Below are positions 43,115 through 50,340 of a DNA stretch of 64,000 nucleotides, in pieces (within the stretch, counting starts at the first letter, position 1; every line of letters begins with the position of its first letter). Location of the stretch: NCBI GenBank assembly GCA_963708725.1, contig CAVPTL010000014.1, positions 186,001-250,000 of the forward strand, written 5' to 3'. The notes beneath the pieces were generated by a model, which searched no databases, was not told the origin of the DNA, and was given only the letters and a program-made list of their open reading frames with translations. A program made the position numbers and the translations under genes. Source of the DNA: CAVPTL01 sp963708725 (lineage in GTDB: Bacteria; Actinomycetota; Thermoleophilia; Gaiellales; JAICJC01).

Positions 43115-43344
43115 TGCACGCGGTCGCTCTGTTTGTCGCCGATCTCGTCCTGACAGCCGTCGTTATCGCAGCGTTTGTGCGCGCGAGAGAACTGTTGGGC
43201 CGTCTGCGTGGTGACGGCTCTGACGGAGACGGCGGCCAGCGGTGGCGCTGGCGCGACCAGCCGAGACATCCCCGCCTTGGGCCACACACCTACGCGGGCC
43301 GAACACAGCCGCGGGTTCCATCGCGGCCGCGCAGCCGGGCTTAG
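43114..43344 (+). CDS. Small membrane protein coupled to the cyclase-AAA gene
   Basis: 76 residues: an N-terminal transmembrane helix (VALFVADLVLTAVVIAAFVR) and an arginine/proline-rich hydrophilic tail. The ATG shares one base with the upstream stop, suggesting coupled translation. No family recognised; the tail could be low-information sequence. Convergent with the next gene (4-base overlap). Confidence 0.55.
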   Translation: MHAVALFVADLVLTAVVIAAFVRARELLGRLRGDGSDGDGGQRWRWRDQPRHPRLGPHTYAGRTQPRVPSRPRSRA

Positions 43345-43628
43345 CCCTCGGGAAGTTCGCCCTCGCGCTCGGCATACAGCACCTCGGAGCCCATCGTGCC
43401 GACCCGCGGCATGACCTCGAGTTCACCGGGGTAGCTGTAGTAGGTGCGGGTGCTCGAGCCGGGAATGGCGTAGGCCTCATCCATCTCCAGCACCACGCTT
43501 CGACCCTGGGTGCGCACCACCGTTGCCCGCGCTCCGGTTGGGATCACTCGCACGCGATCACCCGGTTCGACGTGGTCGGTGCGGGGTGGGTGGACGATCA
43601 CTGGGGAACGCCGGGGTTTCTTGGCCAC
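43341..43628 (-). CDS. Small beta-rich protein of unknown function
   Basis: 95 residues, basic N-terminus (MAKKPRRSPVIVHPP), then an SH3/KOW-like pattern (VEPGDRVRVIPTGARATVVR, VVLEMDEAY). No family named with confidence. It follows the membrane protein gene by 3 bases, so it is probably in the same operon. Confidence 0.65.
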   Translation of the reverse strand: MAKKPRRSPVIVHPPRTDHVEPGDRVRVIPTGARATVVRTQGRSVVLEMDEAYAIPGSSTRTYYSYPGELEVMPRVGTMGSEVLYAEREGELPEG

Positions 43629-43631
43629 GAC

Positions 43632-44369
43632 CTACTCGCCGTTTTGGAAGGGGAAGGACTTGTCCGGGGTGAAATTCGGGGGCGGGTCACCGACGACCAT
43701 CGTGACCGCGTCGTGCTCCTGGAGTTTGATCTCGAGCCAGTTGCTGACCGGTTTGCCGTTGATCCAGACCTTGATCGGCTTGTTGTACCCGCCGAGCTGG
43801 TCGGGTGTCGCATACACGCCCCACACATCGAAGAACTGCTGCAGGTTCGCCCGGAAATCTGCGCTCCCCGACTCGATGTGAATCACACCCGGCTTGGGGT
43901 CGGTTTCGCGGCCGTGGGTGTGAATCTCCGAGGTCGCGGTCGAAGTCATCCCGCCGGCGGCAGGCAGGCCGATGTAGTCGGGCACCTGCACCTGCTTTCC
44001 GTCCACATAGAGGGTGAGATGCGCGTGATAGTGGGTCAGGCCCGAGTTTTCGGCACTTGGCTTGAGTCCCAGCGCGTTCAGCGCACACTCCAGGTCGTCG
44101 TAGTTCGCTGGCCAGGTCGGCTGCGAGAGCGGATCGAGCGTCTCCTTGGAGAGGCGATTTTGGACGCACGAGGCGTCCTGTCCGCTGGAAGAGCCCTTGT
44201 GGAGAACAAACGCGGTGGCACCGCCGACGGCGACCAGCAGCACAACGATCGAGACGATCCAGCCCCACAGCGGAATTCCGCCGGATTTCTGGGTCGACGG
44301 GGCAATTCCCGCGCCGGTACCGAGGCGCTGGCGCTTCTCGTTGGTTATCCGCTTCTTGGACTTGCTCAT
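43632..44369 (-). CDS. Membrane-anchored extracytoplasmic protein, conserved in actinobacteria
   Basis: 245 residues from ATG 44369: a basic start (MSKSKKRITNEKRQRLG), a transmembrane helix (LWGWIVSIVVLLVAVGGATA) and a soluble domain with a histidine-rich strand (GLTHYHAHLTLYVDGKQVQV) and TSEIHTHGRETDPKPGVIHI. The histidines suggest metal binding, possibly copper; no catalytic family is recognised. A minus-strand TACGAT (44378-44383) eight bases upstream could be the -10. Confidence 0.78.
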   Translation of the reverse strand: MSKSKKRITNEKRQRLGTGAGIAPSTQKSGGIPLWGWIVSIVVLLVAVGGATAFVLHKGSSSGQDASCVQNRLSKETLDPLSQPTWPANYDDLECALNALGLKPSAENSGLTHYHAHLTLYVDGKQVQVPDYIGLPAAGGMTSTATSEIHTHGRETDPKPGVIHIESGSADFRANLQQFFDVWGVYATPDQLGGYNKPIKVWINGKPVSNWLEIKLQEHDAVTMVVGDPPPNFTPDKSFPFQNGE

Positions 44370-44465
44370 CCGGGCCAATCGTAGCGAGGGGTTCGGGTGG
44401 TCGAGTCATCGGCCAATCCGGCTGCAATGATGAGCGGCCGATTACACTGAAGATGGTTCTCGTCC

Positions 44466-44630
44466 ATGAATATCCAGCCCGCATCCGAGCCGGCCGTTAC
44501 ATTTTGCCCCTACTGCGGCGGGGCGCTCGGGTCGTTCTTCGGTACACGGACTATCACCGGCGCGCGAGTATGCGATCGCTGCCAGGAATGTTTCCAGGTG
44601 ATTCGCGTTAAAGATGATGAGGCCGTTTGA
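44466..44630 (+). CDS. 54-residue zinc-ribbon protein upstream of trxB
   Basis: A very short gene, ATG 44466 to TGA 44628-44630. It carries two knuckles, FCPYCGG and VCDRCQECF, a treble-clef or zinc-ribbon pattern. The body reads EPAVTFCPYCGGALGSFFG and ends VIRVKDDEAV. A plus-strand TACACT (44443-44448) is a likely -10. trxB begins 27 bases later, so both are probably one transcript. A role in redox-sensitive zinc binding near thioredoxin reductase is speculation. Confidence 0.72.
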   Translation: MNIQPASEPAVTFCPYCGGALGSFFGTRTITGARVCDRCQECFQVIRVKDDEAV

Positions 44631-44657
44631 TCGGGCCTCGTAGACGACTGGAGCACG

Positions 44658-45626
44658 ATGAGCACTGACGAAGTTCGAGAGATGATCATCATCGGCGGTG
44701 GCCCCGCCGGTTATACGGCAGCGTTGTACGCCGCCCGCGGGAACCTCCAACCCCTGGTTTTCGAGGGATTTCGGTTTGGCGGTCAGCTGATGATCACCTC
44801 CGATGTCGAGAACTACCCCGGCTTTGAGGAAGGCGTCCTCGGCCCCGTGCTGATGGGGACGATGCGCGCCCAGGCGGAGCGATTCGGAGCCGAGCTGGTG
44901 TCTGACGACGTCACTCGCGTCGACTTCTCCGAGCGTCCGTTCAGGGTCTATGTCGGCGACAAGGAATACCGGTCGGAGTCGATCGTGATCGCAACCGGCG
45001 CGACCGCCCGTCAGCTGGGCCTGGGTTCTGAGGTCGAGCTGCAGGGCAAGGGCGTCAGCTACTGCGCGACGTGTGACGGCCCGTTCTTCCGAGCGCGCAA
45101 CATCGTCGTGGTCGGTGGCGGCGACTCGGCCTTCGAGGAAGCGACCTTCCTGTCGAAGTTTGCGACCAAGGTCACGCTGGTGCACCGTCGCGAGGAGTTC
45201 CGCGCCTCGAAGATCATGATCGATCACGCCAGGGCCAAGGACAACATCGAGTTCGTCACCAACGCGACCGTGTCCGAGGTGCTCGGATGTGACACGGGCA
45301 AGGTCACGGGCGTACGCCTCACCGATACGGTGACCGGCGAGAAGCGCGATCTCGAAACCGACGGAGTGTTCGTTGCGATCGGCCACGACCCGTCGACCTC
45401 GCTGTTCCGCGGGATCCTCGACATGGACGAGGACGGCTACCTGCTGGTCAAGGAAGGTTCGACGGCCACCAACATCGACGGCGTATTCGCCGGCGGTGAC
45501 GTTGTCGACCACGTCTACCGACAGGCGGTGACCGCGGCCGGGATGGGCTGCATGGCCGCCCTCGACGCCGAGCGCTGGCTCACCCACAAGGCCCACGCCG
45601 CCACCGAGAACGTCGCCGCCGCCTGA
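44658..45626 (+). CDS. trxB: Thioredoxin reductase
   Basis: 322 residues, the normal bacterial length. The FAD-binding site is IIGGGPAGYTAALYAARG, the redox-active pair YCATCDGPFF, the NADPH site VVVGGGDSAFEEATFL with RRE downstream, and the C-terminal FAD motif GVFAGGDVVD. It reduces thioredoxin with NADPH, which in turn could feed the extracytoplasmic TlpA/CcdA system encoded at 54888-56577. No thioredoxin gene is in the window. Followed after 10 bases by palindromic repeat copy 3. Confidence 0.97.
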   Translation: MSTDEVREMIIIGGGPAGYTAALYAARGNLQPLVFEGFRFGGQLMITSDVENYPGFEEGVLGPVLMGTMRAQAERFGAELVSDDVTRVDFSERPFRVYVGDKEYRSESIVIATGATARQLGLGSEVELQGKGVSYCATCDGPFFRARNIVVVGGGDSAFEEATFLSKFATKVTLVHRREEFRASKIMIDHARAKDNIEFVTNATVSEVLGCDTGKVTGVRLTDTVTGEKRDLETDGVFVAIGHDPSTSLFRGILDMDEDGYLLVKEGSTATNIDGVFAGGDVVDHVYRQAVTAAGMGCMAALDAERWLTHKAHAATENVAAA

Positions 45627-45636
45627 ATTATTGAGG

Positions 45637-45669
45637 GTGAATAAATGGTGCCTGGCACCATTTATTCAC
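45637..45669. repeat. Palindromic dispersed repeat, copy 3 (AT-stem type)
   Basis: Perfect 33-base palindrome identical to the one at 4535-4567, extended by one further G-C pair (45636 and 45670). Lies between trxB and the PAS gene. Its right edge is only 5 bases from the -10 of the next gene. Confidence 0.9.
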
Positions 45670-45674
45670 CGCGC

Positions 45675-45680
45675 TACAGT
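45675..45680 (+). promoter_or_regulatory. -10 box TACAGT of leaderless PAS gene
   Basis: TACAGT ends 7 bases before ATG 45688; the same hexamer and spacing as phhB. Confidence 0.6.
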
Positions 45681-45687
45681 GGGAAAT

Positions 45688-46155
45688 ATGCGGTATTTCA
45701 TCTGTCCTAACTGCTCCACTAGGGCACTTGACGATGATGGGCGGGCTGGATTGACCCATCAGCCTGTCGGGTGCGACAAGTGCGGCTTTGGCTACCTGTT
45801 CGAGATCCTCGAGGACTACTTCCCGCCTCGCGACGCGGGGCTGGTCACGTGCGACCGCGACGCCCGGGTGCTGTCGTGCGGGAACGGCGTGTTCGAGCTG
45901 ACGGGATACTCGGAGGGCGACGTGCTGGGCAAACCTCTGCGAGATGCGTTTGGGCTCAGCGGGTCGGCCGATGACAGCGACCCGATCTCGGTCGTGCTCG
46001 AGTGGGGCGTGCGCCAGCTCGACCAGCACATGACGCTACGGCACCGCTCGGGGATCGCCAAGCCGGTGCGGGTCGACCTGTTCCCCGCCTACGACGAGGA
46101 CGGCGGCCTGATGGCGTCGCTGGCCTCTGACAACGTCCTCTCGACCAGCGCCTGA
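45688..46155 (+). CDS. Zinc-ribbon PAS-domain protein
   Basis: 155 residues. The N-terminal zinc ribbon has FICPNCST and CDKCGFGY; it is followed by a PAS domain (~48-150: LVTCDRDARVLSCGNGVFEL, TGYSEGDVLGKPLRDAF). No output domain. It may sense redox or a ligand and signal by protein contact. Overlaps the convergent gene at 46089-46403 by 67 bases, so one of the two ends may be mis-set. Confidence 0.82.
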   Translation: MRYFICPNCSTRALDDDGRAGLTHQPVGCDKCGFGYLFEILEDYFPPRDAGLVTCDRDARVLSCGNGVFELTGYSEGDVLGKPLRDAFGLSGSADDSDPISVVLEWGVRQLDQHMTLRHRSGIAKPVRVDLFPAYDEDGGLMASLASDNVLSTSA

Positions 46156-46403
46156 TACCGCTCGACGATGGCGAGTTGGCGGACGCGCCGGTCGAGCAGC
46201 CTGCGCTCTGCCAACTCGTCAGCGCCGGCGAACACCCCGAGTGCCTCGAGCACCGCGCCGTCGTGCTGTCCAAGCCCGGCTCGAGCGTCGTGCTCGAACC
46301 GCGCCCATGCGATCCGGGTGCGAGCGCCGTCGATCTCGTCACGCAGCCGCTCGGCGTGGCGCGATACGCGGTCGGCGTAGAGCTCGAGTTCGATGCGGTT
46401 CAT
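46089..46403 (-). CDS. Small helical protein downstream of nth
   Basis: 104 residues, almost entirely predicted helix and charged (MNRIELELYADRVSRHAERL...DEIDGARTRIAW), with the hydrophobic spacing of a coiled coil. No family recognised. It lies 32 bases after nth in the long minus-strand operon and overlaps the PAS gene by 67 bases in a converging arrangement, so its reality is likely but not certain. Confidence 0.6.
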   Translation of the reverse strand: MNRIELELYADRVSRHAERLRDEIDGARTRIAWARFEHDARAGLGQHDGAVLEALGVFAGADELAERRLLDRRVRQLAIVERYQALVERTLSEASDAIRPPSSS

Positions 46404-46435
46404 GGCGGCATCATCGCCCCCCGGCCTGTGGCCGA

Positions 46436-47101
46436 TCAACGCCCGCTGCGTCGCGGAATCGTCCCGAAGGTGAACGCTGACGGGCACAGGTCGGAGACGA
46501 CACAGCCATCGCAGTTGGGGTTGCGCGAGCGGCACACCCGGCGCCCGTGGAAAATCAGCACGTCGGAGACCTGCAACCACCGTTCCCGTGGGTAGAGCCG
46601 CATCAACACCCGTTCGACCTTCACGGGATCATGCAGCCGGGTCAGCCTCAGCCGCCGCGAGAGCCTGCCAACGTGGGTATCCACGGCGATTCCCTCGCGT
46701 ACCGCGAATGCGTTTCCCGACACCACCGCGGCCGTCTTTCGTCCGACTCCGGGCAGCGTCACCAGCTCAGCGGTCGAATGCGGCACCTCGCCGTCGAACC
46801 GTTCCAGAATCGCCGCGCAACAGCCGCGGATCGAGCGCGTCTTTTGGCGGAAGAAGCCGGTCGGCCTGATCAGCGACTCCAACTCCTGCTCGCTCAGCGC
46901 GAGGTAGTCCTCGGGGGTGCGGCAGCGCCGGAACAGCTCGACAGTGACCTGGTTGACGCGCTCGTCGGTGCACTGGGCCGACAGGATGGTCGCGACCAGC
47001 AGGTCAAGCGGCGAGTCAAACCGAAGCGCGATCCCGGCGTCGGGATGCTCGGCCGCGAGCCGATCGAGGATCTCGACCGCCCGCACCTGACGGGCGTTCA
47101 C
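46436..47101 (-). CDS. nth: Endonuclease III
   Basis: 221 residues. It has the helix-hairpin-helix LPGVGRKTAAVV with the catalytic lysine, the catalytic aspartate in IAVDTHVGRLSRRL, and the iron-sulfur loop CRSRNPNCDGCVVSDLC (C-x6-C-x2-C-x5-C). It excises oxidised pyrimidines and nicks the abasic site in base-excision repair. The GTG at 47101 overlaps the addA stop by 4 bases, coupling it to the recombination nuclease. Confidence 0.96.
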   Translation of the reverse strand: MNARQVRAVEILDRLAAEHPDAGIALRFDSPLDLLVATILSAQCTDERVNQVTVELFRRCRTPEDYLALSEQELESLIRPTGFFRQKTRSIRGCCAAILERFDGEVPHSTAELVTLPGVGRKTAAVVSGNAFAVREGIAVDTHVGRLSRRLRLTRLHDPVKVERVLMRLYPRERWLQVSDVLIFHGRRVCRSRNPNCDGCVVSDLCPSAFTFGTIPRRSGR

Positions 47102-50100
47102 TCGCCCCACTCCAGACGCTCGCCGGCACACAACAGATCGAGCGCGGGGCAGTCACGGCATTGCGGGCCGGGTCGGGCGGGGAACTTGCCCGCACGGATG
47201 GCGTCGATGTCGGCGCGCAGCTCGGCTTCCAGCCGGGGGGCATCGGCCGCGGTGAATGCCCGGGTCGGGGTGACCTCGAGGTTCTCGAGGAAGGCATAGG
47301 CGATCTCGACCTCCGTGGCACCGGCGCGAAGCGCCGCCAGGGCGTAGGTCGCCACCTGGACTCCGTAGGAGTCGTCGACCATCTCCTCGACCGAGCGCTC
47401 ACCGAGCCGGTTGGTCTTGAAGTCGACGACCAGCGCCGAGTCGGGCCGCGGCCGGGCGTAGATGTCGATGCGCCCATGAAACAGCACCCCGTCGACGTCG
47501 AACACGAACGCCAGCTCACGCGTTGTGTCGTCGATCTCCGCGATCCGGCGGCCCAACGCCGAGTCACTCCAGTTTGCCACCAAGCGGGTGATGAGCTCGG
47601 TGTTCTGGTCGGTGGCCGTGGGATGACGGACGCGCCATCGCCCGTCGGGTCGCTCCAGCTCGAGGTGGACGGCATCGCCCAGCTCGAGCGCATCGAGGCC
47701 GCCGTTCTCACCGCGGTCGCGCGTCGGCTCGGGCAGTCCCAGCACCCGCTGGGCGAAGTAGCGGTAGCCACACCGGCGATACAGCGCAAGCGCGCTGTAG
47801 GAGAGCCGGGGGAGCGCCACGGGCGCGGCCGTCGGCACCGCAGGAAGTGGCGGCAGCGTCACGACGCTGCGTCCGCCCTCGGAGAACAGCTCAAGCTGGC
47901 GGCCGATCTCCGGTTCCGCGGCGATGTCGGCCGAGAGTTCGGCGCCCGTTTGGGGCCGGCCGATCTGCACCCGCAAGCGCGCGGTGCCGACGTCGAGGTC
48001 ACCGTCCTCATCCAGGCCGACGCCCAGGGTGTTGCAGATCTGCGCAATGGTGGTGTCCTCGCCCGGGTCGAGTGCCCCGGAGACGATCAGATGCCGCCGG
48101 GCCCGGGTCAGGGCCACGTACTGCAGCCGGCGCCCCTCCTCGGTGCGGGCGGCATCCTCGGCGGCCGCCACGTCGCTCCAACCAAGTGCGCGTTGCATCG
48201 ACCCGTCGATCGGATGGGGCGCGCGTAGTGCCACTCGCCCGCCGGCGTCGACCAGAATGTCGCCCGCCTGCCGGGACATCCGTTCACGTCCCGTGTCGAC
48301 CAGCACCACCACATCAAACTCGAGCCCCTTGGCGGCGTGGGTGGTCATCAGTACCACCGCCTGCTCATCCTCCTCGGCGGTCGCCGCCTCGCCCTCACGG
48401 GTTGCAAGCGCCGCCTGCTCGTCGCAGAATCCGATGAATCCCTCGAGGTCGGGTCCTCGCAGGGCCTCGTAGCTCCCCGCCATCCGCGCCAGCTTGACCA
48501 CGTTGGCGAGCCGGCGGTCGCCGTCGGGTTGCGCCAGGCAGGCCAGGTCGTAGTCGTGCTCGGCCACGATCAGATCGATCAGGCGCTCGAGACCCACCTC
48601 GCCCAGCCGGGTGGAGAGCCGCGCGAGCCGCTGCTTGAATGCGGCCACCAGCCGCTGTTCATCGGCGGTCAGCCCCTCGGGCAGGTCGTCGCGCTCCAAA
48701 GCGGTGAAGATCGGACGGCGGATGGCTCCCCGGCGAAGGGCGAGCAGGCCGTCGTTGGAGATACCCACCAGCGGCGATGCGAGCACTCCGAGCAGGGCGA
48801 AATCGTCGTAGCGGTTTCGCAGCAACCGCAGGTAGCAGAGGATGTCGGCGACCTGTTGCTGGGCGTAGTACCCACCGCCGGTGGTACGCACCGTGCGAAT
48901 CCCGTGGCGACGCAGCGCGGCTTCGTAGAGGACGGCGTCGGTGCCCGCCTCGAACAGCAGCACAACCTGTCCGGGCAGGCATTCGCCGGTGCTGATCAGC
49001 TCGGCGATCCGGTCAGACACCAGTCGCACCTCGCCGGCTCGCCAGTGCTCTTCGCCGTCATCGAAGCTGCGCTTGTCGGCCAGGAGCAGCTCCACCCGCC
49101 CGTCCGCGGGCGGGTCACCCTCGATCGCCGCGACCGCGTCGAGCGGGGCATAGCGATCACCGAAAACGCGCGTGAACACCTCATTGACGGCGCCCAGCAC
49201 ATGATCGGACGAGCGGTAGTTGCGAACCAGCGTGACCACATCGTCCCCGGCCAGCCGCCGGCGCTCGCGGTAGACGGCAACATCCGCGTGGCGGAAGCGG
49301 TAGATGCTTTGGAACTCGTCTCCGACGAGGAACAATCGATCCCCGGCAATCCGGTCGATGAGCGCAACCTGGAGCCGGTTGGTGTCCTGGAACTCGTCGA
49401 CCATCACCTCTGCGAACCGCTCGCGATACTCGGTGGCCAACTTTGGCGAGCGTTCGAGCAGCTCGGCCGCCCGCAGCTCGAGATCGTTGAAGTCCACCAG
49501 CGAGCGGCGGTCCTTGAGCTCCTGGTAGGCACGCGCAAACTCCTTCAGGAGCACATCCAGCTGCGCCAGGTCGGCGATCGCCGCCGCGTCGCGGGCCGCC
49601 TGCTCGAGGTCGCGCCGCGCCTGCTCGTAGTCGGCGCAAGCACCGGCCTTGCGAACCCCGAAGCGCTTCAGATCCAGGAGCTCGGCGGGGTCGGGACGAG
49701 CGTCGAGCAACCCCACCAGCGCCGCGGCCTCCTCCTTTTCGCATGCACCGGCGGCGGCCCGCACGGCATCGGCGGCGGCGTCCACCCCGGCATCGGCGTG
49801 GGGACGCAGGTCGAGCGGCCGGCCGGCGCTTCGCAGCCGTTCGTAGGCCTCCAGCAAAAGCTCGCGGAGCCGGCGGCGGGAGTAGGCGGCCAGCAGGTCG
49901 AGGCGTCGCGATCCGATCGCCCCGTCGACCGACAGAAATCGCTCGAGCGCGTTGTCAAACGCCTCCGACTGAAGGATCCTGGCGCCGACGTCGTCGGCCA
50001 CCGTGAACTGAGGATCGAGCCCCGCCGCGATCGCGTGCCCGCGCAGGATGCGCGTACAGAACGTGTGAATCGTCGAGATCCACGCCGAGTCGACGGCGCG

Positions 50101-50340
50101 CGCGCGGTCGAAGTCGCCGCGCAGTTCCAGCGCAGTGCGCACCCGGGCCTTCAGCTCGGAGGCGGCCCTGTCGGTGAAGGTGATGACCAGGATCGCGTCG
50201 AGCGAGGTTCCGGCGTCGATCCGGCGCAGCACGCGCTCGACCAGCACCGCGGTCTTGCCCGTGCCGGCTCCGGCCGACACGAACACGTGGCCGTCGCGGG
50301 TGATCGCCTCGGACTGCTCGGGGTTCCAGTCACGACTCAT
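47098..50340 (-). CDS. addA: AddA-like UvrD-family helicase-nuclease
   Basis: 1080 residues. Superfamily 1A motifs: I SAGAGTGKTAVLVERV, II MVDEFQDTN, III GDEFQSIYRFRHADVAVY, V TTHAAKGLEFDVVVL, VI YVALTRARRHLIVS. The C-terminal RecB-type nuclease has GRIDIYARP and ALVVDFKTNR. Four cysteines (YRRCGYRYF and CRDCPALDLLC) frame the nuclease as in an iron-sulfur staple. With AddB it resects DNA ends for recombination. ATG at 50340 overlaps the addB stop. Confidence 0.92.
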   Translation of the reverse strand: MSRDWNPEQSEAITRDGHVFVSAGAGTGKTAVLVERVLRRIDAGTSLDAILVITFTDRAASELKARVRTALELRGDFDRARAVDSAWISTIHTFCTRILRGHAIAAGLDPQFTVADDVGARILQSEAFDNALERFLSVDGAIGSRRLDLLAAYSRRRLRELLLEAYERLRSAGRPLDLRPHADAGVDAAADAVRAAAGACEKEEAAALVGLLDARPDPAELLDLKRFGVRKAGACADYEQARRDLEQAARDAAAIADLAQLDVLLKEFARAYQELKDRRSLVDFNDLELRAAELLERSPKLATEYRERFAEVMVDEFQDTNRLQVALIDRIAGDRLFLVGDEFQSIYRFRHADVAVYRERRRLAGDDVVTLVRNYRSSDHVLGAVNEVFTRVFGDRYAPLDAVAAIEGDPPADGRVELLLADKRSFDDGEEHWRAGEVRLVSDRIAELISTGECLPGQVVLLFEAGTDAVLYEAALRRHGIRTVRTTGGGYYAQQQVADILCYLRLLRNRYDDFALLGVLASPLVGISNDGLLALRRGAIRRPIFTALERDDLPEGLTADEQRLVAAFKQRLARLSTRLGEVGLERLIDLIVAEHDYDLACLAQPDGDRRLANVVKLARMAGSYEALRGPDLEGFIGFCDEQAALATREGEAATAEEDEQAVVLMTTHAAKGLEFDVVVLVDTGRERMSRQAGDILVDAGGRVALRAPHPIDGSMQRALGWSDVAAAEDAARTEEGRRLQYVALTRARRHLIVSGALDPGEDTTIAQICNTLGVGLDEDGDLDVGTARLRVQIGRPQTGAELSADIAAEPEIGRQLELFSEGGRSVVTLPPLPAVPTAAPVALPRLSYSALALYRRCGYRYFAQRVLGLPEPTRDRGENGGLDALELGDAVHLELERPDGRWRVRHPTATDQNTELITRLVANWSDSALGRRIAEIDDTTRELAFVFDVDGVLFHGRIDIYARPRPDSALVVDFKTNRLGERSVEEMVDDSYGVQVATYALAALRAGATEVEIAYAFLENLEVTPTRAFTAADAPRLEAELRADIDAIRAGKFPARPGPQCRDCPALDLLCAGERLEWGE

